A stretch of 64,000 nt of DNA, taken from NCBI RefSeq assembly GCF_900108035.1, contig NZ_FNVS01000017.1:1-64000 (forward strand), in the 5' to 3' direction. Both the position numbers and the translations under genes were made by a program. The notes under the pieces were generated by a model. The model saw only the letters and a program-made list of their open reading frames with translations. It searched no databases and was not told the origin of the DNA. The stretch is from Parabacteroides chinchillae (GTDB lineage: Bacteria; Bacteroidota; Bacteroidia; Bacteroidales; Tannerellaceae). Below are positions 43,068 to 49,730 of this stretch, one piece after another (within the stretch, counting starts at the first letter, position 1; every line of letters starts with the position of its first letter).

Positions 43068-43889
43068 TTATTGCTCACAACGATATTGAGAAGGAGAACA
43101 TCCTTTGTGTTTCTTGAATACACGGTTAAAATATGGAATGTCAGTAAAACCTACATGGTAACATATTTCTGATATTGATATATTTTCTTGTTTTAATAAT
43201 TGGCAAGCTAGTTTTATCCTATATTCATTTAAATAAGTAATGAAAGTTTTTCCTATAGATTGTTTGAAAAATGTGCAAAAAGCCGATTTATTCATTCCAA
43301 CATGACGAACAACATCGTCAAGGGAAATATTCCTATATGCATTACAAATTACAAAAATACGTATCATGTCCAGTCGTTCCTGTTTCCTGTCTTTCTCTTT
43401 ATACTTTCCTACAGTATGAGTTTTATCTGCCAATGGCAAAATAGCTAATAATCTTATTAATGAGGAAAGGCGTTCCACATCATTTTGTTTATACATTGAT
43501 TTTAAAATAGATGCGATGGTTATAGATTGGGAATCATTATATTTTAGAGCTTCTTGATTTTTTTTTTAATTTTCAATATATTGGTGCAGTTCTGGAAAAT
43601 TTAGTGAACAATGATCAAGAAATTCATTAGTAAATGACAGTGTGATGTTTACTATTTTACCCTCTGTATCAGTATTATTGCCATTAAAATACCAGCAATG
43701 GGGGATTTCAGGCGGTATTATCACGACTTCACCACTTTGAAACGGTTCTGTAGTATCTCCAATAAGTTTTATACCGGAACCTATGACAATAAGTGTCAAT
43801 TCCCATGAAGATTGTCTATGCAGCCCTATTTGCTCTGTGGGAGAAAGTCGAACGTAATCATACGAAAATGATTGTTTTTCCAATAACAT
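43068..43889 (-). pseudogene. AraC-family regulator split by a frameshift
   Basis: The N-terminal part from the ATG at 43889 has a cupin-like sensor (GLHRQSSWELTLIVIGSG, FQSGEVVIIPPEIPHCWYF) and stops at 43566. The C-terminal part reads on from about 43560 in the next frame, through QEALKYNDSQSITIASILK to the two helix-turn-helices (ISLDDVVRHVGMNKSAFCTFFKQSIGKTF and ISISEICYHVGFTDIPYFNRVFKKHKGCSPSQYR). A one-base gain in the AAAA just before the ten-A run (43558-43567) explains the break, giving a stop (TAA) at the edge of the run. The gene is divergent from the VOC gene and was presumably the local regulator. Confidence 0.8.
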
Positions 43890-43939
43890 TGTTTTATATT
43901 TATATTGTTGCAAGTAATTAGAGAATATAAATACATATG

Positions 43940-43947
43940 CAAATATA
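43940..43947 (-). promoter_or_regulatory. -7 element of the AraC gene
   Basis: The minus strand reads TATATTTG, 51 bases before the AraC start at 43889. Confidence 0.55.
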
Positions 43948-43995
43948 AGACAATCTTTATGGAAAATGGAACAAATATATAGATTTGCCATGAAT

Positions 43996-44003
43996 TAACT
44001 TTG
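43996..44003 (+). promoter_or_regulatory. -7 element of the island cargo operon
   Basis: TAACTTTG matches TAnnTTTG and lies 19 bases before the ATG of the VOC gene at 44022. It faces away from the AraC promoter, so both share one control region of about 50 bases. Confidence 0.6.
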
Positions 44004-44021
44004 CCTGCAAAAAATATAGCA

Positions 44022-44408
44022 ATGATTAAGTTAGATCACATGGCGATGTATGTGCATGATTTAGAGAATATGAAAAATTTTTTTGTTCGTTTCTTCTCTG
44101 CGCAAGCCAATCAAATGTATTATAATCTTAAAACAGGATTAAGAACCTATTTTTTAACTTTTGCAGATGGTTCACGATTAGAAATCATGAATCGTCCCGA
44201 AGTCCTCATTCAGGAAAAGGAGATGTTTCCAAGTGGATATACTCATATCGCTTTTTCTGTAGGTAGCAAAGAAGTTGTAGACGATCTTACTCATATATTG
44301 AGAAATAATGGGTATACAGTGATTAGTGGTCCTCGGAAAACAGGTGATGGGTATTATGAAAGCTGTATACAGGGACCTGAAAATAATCTTATTGAAATAA
44401 CGGAATAG
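44022..44408 (+). CDS. VOC-family (glyoxalase/dioxygenase-like) protein
   Basis: The 128-residue protein has the paired beta-alpha-beta-beta-beta modules of the vicinal-oxygen-chelate fold. The first metal ligand is probably His in IKLDHMAMYVHDLENM, the second is His in GYTHIAFSVG (about residue 77), and the final Glu is in ENNLIEITE. The DGYYESCIQGPENNLIE end is typical of lyases or epimerases of this fold rather than of dioxygenases. It is the first gene of a three-gene unit with the PHP-like and sugar-isomerase-like genes. It is cytoplasmic (no signal). The reaction is unknown. Confidence 0.82.
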   Translation: MIKLDHMAMYVHDLENMKNFFVRFFSAQANQMYYNLKTGLRTYFLTFADGSRLEIMNRPEVLIQEKEMFPSGYTHIAFSVGSKEVVDDLTHILRNNGYTVISGPRKTGDGYYESCIQGPENNLIEITE

Positions 44409-44417
44409 ACATAAATT

Positions 44418-45251
44418 ATGGACAGAAAAACTTTTCTACAAATATCCGGGTTACTCTGTGCAAGTACTTTTTTGAATATAAATTTTGCGGCAGAAATGGA
44501 GAGTTCGAAGTATAAAACAATGGATAAATTCAAGTTCCCCATGATGGATTTACATGTTCACCGTTCCGAAAATCTAACGATTGAGGATATTGTTGCCAAA
44601 TCCCAACAGCTAAATATGAAAATCGGCGTCATGGAAAATATTGCCCCGTGGGGTATTACCAACGATGCTCAATTAAAAGAATATATCAACGCAATAAAAC
44701 CGTATCCAGTTTATATCGGTTTGCAGCCTATGAGTCCGGGATGGTCGAAAAATTTATCTTCCGAATTAATAGCGCAGGCTGATTATATAGCTATGGATCC
44801 GCAAATTGTAACAAAAGGAAATGGCTATGGGGAAACAATCATGTTATGGGAATATGATGCATATATAGATGACCCGGATGAATTTATGAAACGTAACATG
44901 CAACATTACATGGATATTCTTACCGGAAGTGAGCCGTTGGATGTATTTGCTTGTCCTCTTTTTCTCCCTTGTTGCATACAAAGGAAATACGACATCCTTT
45001 GGACAAAGAAGAGGTTACAGCAAATTGTTGATGCTGCTCGTTCAAGAGATATTGCAATAGAAATAAACGATACAGCACATGTCCCACATGAAGATTTCAT
45101 TTTAATGGCAAAAAAAGCAGGATTAAAATTCGTTTTTGGCTCCGATTCACGAAACCATACGGTAGGAAGACTTGATTATTGTAAGCGCATCGCTCAAAGG
45201 TGCAATCTTACAGAAGAAGATTTTTTTATACCTAAAAGATATAGATCATAG
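44418..45251 (+). CDS. Exported PHP-domain-like metal-dependent hydrolase
   Basis: The 277-residue protein starts with a signal-like stretch (KTFLQISGLLCASTFLNINFA). The mature part begins MMDLHVHRSENLTIEDIV, the first PHP motif (HxH), and continues with metal-ligand candidates in MENIAPWG (Glu), EINDTAHVPHEDF (His) and FVFGSDSRNH (Asp). PHP enzymes hydrolyse phosphoesters in polymerases and histidinol phosphatase, but exported examples in Bacteroidetes are poorly known. It follows the VOC gene by 9 bases. I see no second domain. Confidence 0.75.
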   Translation: MDRKTFLQISGLLCASTFLNINFAAEMESSKYKTMDKFKFPMMDLHVHRSENLTIEDIVAKSQQLNMKIGVMENIAPWGITNDAQLKEYINAIKPYPVYIGLQPMSPGWSKNLSSELIAQADYIAMDPQIVTKGNGYGETIMLWEYDAYIDDPDEFMKRNMQHYMDILTGSEPLDVFACPLFLPCCIQRKYDILWTKKRLQQIVDAARSRDIAIEINDTAHVPHEDFILMAKKAGLKFVFGSDSRNHTVGRLDYCKRIAQRCNLTEEDFFIPKRYRS

Positions 45252-45274
45252 TAATTATTAATTTAAAATAGGAT

Positions 45275-46189
45275 ATGGAGAGAAATAGTATTTTTAAAGT
45301 ATTTTCAATTCTTGTTGTAGCAATTCTACTTATAAAGTCTGAAGCAGTATTTGCAAAAGATAAAAAAATTGGCATCCAACTTTATTCAGTTATGGATGCT
45401 ATGAAAAAAGACCCTCAAACATCTATCAATCGACTTACACGTATGGGGTATAATGTTTTTGAACTGGTACAATGGGGAGGCGATCCCAATGTATTCGGAA
45501 TGCCAGCTAATGAATTTAAATCAATTTGTAATCAGTCCGGTGCAGAAATTATTTCTACTCATTCCAGTATTCAAGAAGAAATAGGTAAAGAAAATGAAAT
45601 CATGAACCGTTGGCGTCAACTTTTTGAGATTCAAAAAGCATGTGGGGGAAAATATTTCATCATACCAAGTTATCAAGTAAATTATACGGTGACAGAAGTA
45701 CAACGTATGTGCGATTACTTTAATCGAATGGGGAAAATTGCAGCCGAATACGGACTTAAACTTGGCTATCATAACCATGCTTCAGAATACAACAAGTTAA
45801 AAGATAGCGATGATGTCATGTGGGAATATTTAGTTGAGCATACAGACCCTGAGTTGGTTTGTTTTGAATTAGATGTTTATTGGTGTACCATAGGTGGCAA
45901 ATCCCCCGTAGTGTACCTGCAAAAATATCCTAAACGCATACAAATCCTGCATATTAAAGATGAATTTGTTATCGGTGAAAGTGGGTTAATAGACTTTGAA
46001 AATATTTTCAAGCAATTTTATAAAAACAAGATGAATGATTATGTGGTCGAAATTGAAACCCCAAAGAAATTGCGTGAAAAGACAAACGTTGACGGCAGTG
46101 TATACACATCAGAACAAATTATGGAAGAGATATTTGAGGCTGCACATAAAAGTATTGAATATTTGAAAAAAGCAAAATTTGTAAAATGA
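45275..46189 (+). CDS. Exported sugar-phosphate-isomerase/epimerase-like TIM-barrel protein
   Basis: The 304-residue protein has a signal peptide (VFSILVVAILLIKSEAVFA) and an AP-endonuclease-2-like xylose-isomerase TIM barrel: IGIQLYSVMDAM at the first strand, VFELVQWGG, IISTHSSIQEE, LGYHNHASEY (His, metal region about 162), CFELDVYWC (Glu/Asp ligands), ILHIKDEF (His) and YVVEIETP (terminal Glu). The metal-binding set looks complete. Exported proteins of this family occur in Bacteroidetes loci that process 3-keto or C-linked glycosides, but that role here is inference. It ends the three-gene cargo operon and has a terminator. Confidence 0.8.
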   Translation: MERNSIFKVFSILVVAILLIKSEAVFAKDKKIGIQLYSVMDAMKKDPQTSINRLTRMGYNVFELVQWGGDPNVFGMPANEFKSICNQSGAEIISTHSSIQEEIGKENEIMNRWRQLFEIQKACGGKYFIIPSYQVNYTVTEVQRMCDYFNRMGKIAAEYGLKLGYHNHASEYNKLKDSDDVMWEYLVEHTDPELVCFELDVYWCTIGGKSPVVYLQKYPKRIQILHIKDEFVIGESGLIDFENIFKQFYKNKMNDYVVEIETPKKLREKTNVDGSVYTSEQIMEEIFEAAHKSIEYLKKAKFVK

Positions 46190-46235
46190 GGATAGAATTA
46201 TAATTCTTTTATTGTTACATTATTTTGTTAATACA

Positions 46236-46273
46236 CAGTCGAGTAGAGTTCAAAACGGAATTATACTCGGCTG
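46236..46273 (+). terminator. Terminator of the island cargo operon
   Basis: CAGTCGAGTA (46236-46245) pairs with TACTCGGCTG (46264-46273), with one G-U pair, and TTTATTGTTTT follows. Confidence 0.65.
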
Positions 46274-46364
46274 TTTATTGTTTTAGTAATATTATGTAAC
46301 ATAACTATTTATATAATGAAACAATTATTGCAACAGAGATTTTTTTCGGCTATTGTCGGAATAC

Positions 46365-46844
46365 TCATAATGTAAGGCTTCTGCGGATGAATTGACACTC
46401 CATGAGATATTTCAGGCAGTTATCGTAACGTCTTACGGTGATGTCGGCATAGTCCGTCCCGATTAGCTTCCGGCAGTTGTCGTTATGCTCCTTGAATACA
46501 TTATATAATGTCTTGAAAGTTTCGTCTTTCCCCTGATAGCGGTTTACTATGGCACGGGCAGAAATAATCTTTCCCTCCAACTCCAAGTCTTGATAGATTT
46601 GGTAGAACTTCACACGCAAGGCATCAATATAATGGTTAAGTTCTACTGAATTGCGGTCTTTACCTGTCGATTTCTCTTTTTCCTGCGACCAGAGTGGGAC
46701 TTTGACGCTCCGTTTTAGTTGAAGTTCCACGTATAAGCGGTCATAAGTGACACGCACACGCACGGGTGCTTCCCCGTTTTTTAACAGTTTGCTACGCTTG
46801 ATGAAGAACAACACGCTGAATCTTTTTCTTTCCATACGGTTCAA
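46365..46844 (-). pseudogene. Tyrosine integrase, N-terminal part only
   Basis: The 159-residue frame starts RKRFSVLFFIKRSKLLKNGEAPVRVRVTYD, the arm-binding domain of Bacteroidetes-type integrases, and goes on to the SAM-like core-binding helices (ARAIVNRYQGKDETFKTLYNVFKEHNDN, DITVRRYDNCLKYLME). It breaks off after about residue 148 with an unrelated tail and stop. The whole catalytic domain with the Arg-His-Arg-Tyr residues is missing (normal length about 400). It lies 240 bases from tRNA-Phe and would have catalysed insertion into it. The element can no longer move by itself. Confidence 0.85.
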
Positions 46845-46864
46845 TTTTTAATGATACAAGTTAG

Positions 46865-46876
46865 GGAATCGAACCG
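46865..46876. repeat. Third partial copy of the tRNA-Phe T-arm
   Basis: GGAATCGAACCG is identical to 47097-47108 in the tRNA-Phe T-arm and lies 21 bases upstream of the integrase start. It is too short to be a tRNA gene. It may be a remnant of another attachment site, or chance. Confidence 0.4.
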
Positions 46877-47028
46877 AGAACCCTGTTATGTAAAATAGCG
46901 CAACGTGCTGTAAAAGAATGAAGTAACACTTCTATTGTGGAACATTCCGGGCTTTTAAAAACCGTCCCTTGAATAAGGACGTGCCGTCTGCTTCAATCCC
47001 ACTTATTTTGCCTGTTCTTGGAAATAAA

Positions 47029-47061
47029 AAATCCCTGAACTTCTTTGAAATTCAGGGATTT
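47029..47061 (-). terminator. Terminator of tRNA-Phe
   Basis: AAATCCCTGAA (47029-47039) and TTCAGGGATTT (47051-47061) form a perfect 11-bp stem, followed on the minus strand by TTTTTATTT. Confidence 0.75.
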
Positions 47062-47080
47062 ACATCGTTTTGCCTTCTTA

Positions 47081-47103
47081 AAAAGTGGTGCCACCAGGAA
47101 TCG
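47081..47103. repeat. Proximal attachment-site copy (tRNA-Phe 3' end)
   Basis: This 23-bp sequence is identical to 42656-42678. It includes the last 18 bases of tRNA-Phe, so the tRNA stays intact after insertion of the element. Confidence 0.85.
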
Positions 47104-47158
47104 AACCGGGGACACAAGGATTTTCAGTCCTTTGCTCTACCAACTGAGCTATGGCACC
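47086..47158 (-). tRNA. tRNA-Phe (anticodon GAA)
   Basis: The minus strand folds as a complete tRNA of 73 bases: acceptor GGTGCCA/TGGCACC, D-arm with AGCTCAGTTGGTAGAGC, anticodon stem and loop ACTGAAAAT with GAA, and T-arm GGTTCGATTCC. The discriminator is A, and CCA is not encoded. Its 3' 18 bases are part of the 23-bp attachment repeat of the element on the left. Confidence 0.95.
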
Positions 47159-47176
47159 TTGTTTTGATTACGGGTG

Positions 47177-47184
47177 CAAAGGTA
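47177..47184 (-). promoter_or_regulatory. -7 element of tRNA-Phe
   Basis: The minus strand reads TACCTTTG, ending 19 bases before the 5' end of the mature tRNA. Confidence 0.6.
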
Positions 47185-47309
47185 AACATTGTTTTCAATT
47201 TTACAAGAGTTCGTTGGAAAAAAATAGAATTGTGCTAAAAGGGAGAGAAGTGATGGATTGTTTTTTGAAAAAAAATGGCAGATTTTATTTGCAGGTTTGA
47301 TTTTATTAC

Positions 47310-47317
47310 TACCTTTG
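47310..47317 (+). promoter_or_regulatory. -7 element of tRNA-Pro
   Basis: TACCTTTG lies 22 bases before the tRNA 5' end, with a TTTG at 47288-47291 (18-base gap) as a good -33 box. Confidence 0.7.
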
Positions 47318-47338
47318 CAGCCGTAATAATAAAAGCAA

Positions 47339-47412
47339 CGGGATGTAGCACAGTTGGCTAGCGCGCCACGTTCGGGACGTGGAGGTCGGAAGTTCGAGTC
47401 TTCTCATCCCGA
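47339..47412 (+). tRNA. tRNA-Pro (anticodon CGG)
   Basis: A complete 74-base cloverleaf is visible: acceptor CGGGATG/CATCCCG, anticodon arm CCACG-TTCGGGA-CGTGG giving anticodon CGG, and T-arm AGTTCGAGTCT. The discriminator is A and CCA is not encoded. It is read away from tRNA-Phe and followed by a strong terminator. Confidence 0.93.
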
Positions 47413-47417
47413 CTAGG

Positions 47418-47456
47418 AAAAAAGGGTAGGAACAAACAATGTTCTTACCCTTTTTT
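47418..47456. terminator. Bidirectional terminator of tRNA-Pro and fucP
   Basis: AAAAAAGGGTA (47418-47428) pairs with TACCCTTTTTT (47446-47456), and the stem is extended by GAAC/GTTC. It overlaps nothing of the tRNA and ends 2 bases before the fucP stop, so it can serve both genes. Confidence 0.8.
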
Positions 47457-47457
47457 G

Positions 47458-48681
47458 TTATGGATTTGTTTTATGGCATCGGACTGCAAAATAAAATATA
47501 TAAATGAAAGCTACTAATGGAACAAAGAAACCAATTGCCATATTGGCTTCTCCTATGTACCCCATCAACATAGGACTGAATGCTCCGCCAGCTACCCCCA
47601 TTACAATATAGGAGGAGGCTTTTTTCGTATATACGCCCATACCTTCAAGACCTAATGCAAAGATGGTGGGAAACATGATAGACATGAAGAAAAAGGATAG
47701 GTAGAGGGCATAGAGGGAGATACTGCCTAATGTAGCGGTGACGAGGCTCATGCAGATTATGTTGGCTAACGAAAACCATGTGAGCAGATGGTTTGGCGAC
47801 ATCCATTTCATGGTGAAGCTACCAGTAAGGCGACCTACCATAAATAAGGCCATACCTCCGAAGGCCAGTATCCGGGAGGCTTCGATGTTGCTTGTTTGAG
47901 GATCGGTTTCGGTAACATAGTTGATGAAAAAACTGAATATTCCGGTTTGTGCTGCACAATAACAGAATTGGGCAATGACGGCACGAACAAATTGCCGGTG
48001 TTTCCAAATTGATGTTTTTTTGCCGGATTCGGAGATTGCGGTGTCGTTAGCTGTTTTTATTTCAGGTAATTTGGTGAAGATGAATAACAAGGCTACCAGC
48101 AATACGATACTGCCTACTAATATATATGGCTTTGTAAGTGCGAACGAATCATTTTCGGGTGCACCGAATATAAGCAAGCCACCTACTAACGGACCTAATA
48201 TCCATCCTAAACCATTGAATGATTGAGAAAGGTTGAGGCGTTGGGCAGCCGATTGGGCAGGGCCTAAAACTGTTGAGTAAGGATTGGCTGCTGTTTCGAG
48301 TATGCAAAGGCCGCATGCAATGATAAACAGAGCTATGAGAAAAGGGGTAGCCGAATGCAAGAAGGCAGCGGGAATAAAAGCAAATGCACCGCCTGCAAAG
48401 AGCAATAGCCCGAGGATGATACCTTTTTTATATCCATACCGTTTCATAAATGCTCCTGCAGGAAGAGCCATGAGGAAATAGGCTATATAAGTAGAAAATT
48501 GTACGAGTCCGCTTTGGGCTTTTGTCATAGTAAAAACGCCCTGGAAGTGTTTGTTGAGTACGTCAAGTAGTCCGTGGGCAAATCCCCAAAGTAAAAACAG
48601 GCTTGTAATAAGTATGAAAGGTATAAGATAGTTTTTTCCATTTGGTGCGGAAACCAGTGATTGTTTATTTGTTGTCTTCAT
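47458..48681 (-). CDS. fucP: L-fucose:H+ symporter-like MFS permease
   Basis: This 407-residue inner-membrane protein of the FucP family has about 12 membrane segments. Typical motifs are LFLLWGFAHGLLDVLNKHFQ at the first segment, SGLVQFSTYIAYFLMALPAG, GLCILETAANPYSTVLGP and LNLSQSFNGLGWILGPLVGG. Family members import L-fucose or, in related branches, other hexoses. The mutarotase gene upstream overlaps its start by 17 bases, suggesting coupled translation. No fucose isomerase, kinase or aldolase is in the window. Confidence 0.88.
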   Translation of the reverse strand: MKTTNKQSLVSAPNGKNYLIPFILITSLFLLWGFAHGLLDVLNKHFQGVFTMTKAQSGLVQFSTYIAYFLMALPAGAFMKRYGYKKGIILGLLLFAGGAFAFIPAAFLHSATPFLIALFIIACGLCILETAANPYSTVLGPAQSAAQRLNLSQSFNGLGWILGPLVGGLLIFGAPENDSFALTKPYILVGSIVLLVALLFIFTKLPEIKTANDTAISESGKKTSIWKHRQFVRAVIAQFCYCAAQTGIFSFFINYVTETDPQTSNIEASRILAFGGMALFMVGRLTGSFTMKWMSPNHLLTWFSLANIICMSLVTATLGSISLYALYLSFFFMSIMFPTIFALGLEGMGVYTKKASSYIVMGVAGGAFSPMLMGYIGEANMAIGFFVPLVAFIYIFYFAVRCHKTNP

Positions 48682-49033
48682 TTAATTTATTAGGTTGTGG
48701 TAATTTGAAAATACATTCCATACGCTGCCATTTTTCGGAAGAATTGCTTCCTGGTGCGGCTTTTTGGAACTGGTCTACAAAGGCTTCCCACTCGGCCTGT
48801 TTTTCCATTGTCGCTAAACGGGCGAATGCAGTGTTCCAATCGAAATCGTCGGGAGTTTCTACAATCATGAACAGACGCGTGCCAAGACGATAGATTTCCA
48901 TATTCAGGATACCAACGGCTCGGATGCCTTGGGGAATTTCTGGCCAGATATGTTCCGGTGAATGCCAGTGGGTGTATTCCTGGATAAGATTTTCATCGTC
49001 TTTCAGGTCTAAAGTCTGACAGTATCTTTTCAT
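48665..49033 (-). CDS. L-rhamnose/L-fucose mutarotase-family protein
   Basis: The 122-residue protein belongs to the RhaM/DUF718 group: RYCQTLDLKDDENLIQEYTHWHSPEHIWPEI (with the catalytic-region His residues), GILNMEIYRLGTRLFMIVETPDDFDW and KWQRMECIFKLPQ. These dimeric alpha-beta enzymes interconvert anomers of 6-deoxyhexoses. Its coupling with the fucP-like permease makes a pyranose 6-deoxysugar the likely shared substrate, but rhamnose or fucose cannot be told apart here. Confidence 0.85.
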   Translation of the reverse strand: MKRYCQTLDLKDDENLIQEYTHWHSPEHIWPEIPQGIRAVGILNMEIYRLGTRLFMIVETPDDFDWNTAFARLATMEKQAEWEAFVDQFQKAAPGSNSSEKWQRMECIFKLPQPNKLNEDNK

Positions 49034-49091
49034 TACTAACTATGTTTTTTTATGAATTGACAAACATACTAAAAATCTTTGGCAAATGGAG

Positions 49092-49718
49092 CTAATCTAA
49101 ATAGACCGTTTGCGAAGGATTTTTATAGTAACCGAACATCTGTTTTATTTGTTCGGGAAGTACTCGCTCGAGAGATAATGGAGGAAGTTGGTCTAATTTG
49201 AAAAAGCCTTTTCCCAGAATATCAAAGGTTTCGTTGAATGTCCCCCCGGTTATCCTGCAAAGAATAAAGAATTTGTACACGTAAAACGGAATAGCAGGGT
49301 GAGGATGTTTGCTCATATCCATGACGGCTAATAGCCGGACAGCTTCTGCGTCGAATCCGGTTTCTTCCTTTACTTCTTTTATGGCAACCTCTTTAGGTGA
49401 GAATCCTACATCCGACCAACCGCCGGGAAGAGACCAAAGTCCGTCGGCTTTCTCGCGCACAAGCAGTATTTCGTCTTTTTCGTTGAATATAACAGCGCGA
49501 ATATCAGCCTTAGGTGTGGTATATTCTTTTAAGGGATGATAGCATGCATGCACAGTTTCGTTATCTATTCCGGCAGAAAGGGCGGTTATTTTATCACTGA
49601 TTTGTATCAGTTCTTCATACCGCTCGATGTCATATTCGTTATCCGAATAGGTAAGTCCGTTTTGGGCTAAAGCCCGGATGCGTTGGGAAAAAAGTATCAG
49701 TTCTTTTTCTTTTTCCAT
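49092..49718 (-). CDS. NUDIX hydrolase with Nudix_N domain
   Basis: The 208-residue protein has an N-terminal helical Nudix_N domain (about residues 1-60) and a NUDIX domain with the box GGWSDVGFSPKEVAIKEVKEETG. This variant has Phe where the first Glu of the general box stands and Lys in place of the Arg, which is common in the Nudix_N group. It would hydrolyse a nucleoside diphosphate linked to another moiety. It probably shares an operon with the DUF4153 gene 12 bases upstream on the same strand. Confidence 0.88.
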   Translation of the reverse strand: MEKEKELILFSQRIRALAQNGLTYSDNEYDIERYEELIQISDKITALSAGIDNETVHACYHPLKEYTTPKADIRAVIFNEKDEILLVREKADGLWSLPGGWSDVGFSPKEVAIKEVKEETGFDAEAVRLLAVMDMSKHPHPAIPFYVYKFFILCRITGGTFNETFDILGKGFFKLDQLPPLSLERVLPEQIKQMFGYYKNPSQTVYLD

Positions 49719-49730
49719 AAAGATGAAAAT

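Noticed and set aside
43558-43567. Ten-base homopolymer in the AraC gene as a phase-variation switch
   Set aside because: The stop TAA is formed by the T before the run plus its first two A bases, so changing the run length cannot restore the frame. The lost base must be in the AAAA just before it.
46969-47238. 89-codon open frame over tRNA-Phe
   Set aside because: It overlaps the complete tRNA gene and its terminator, and no family signature is present.
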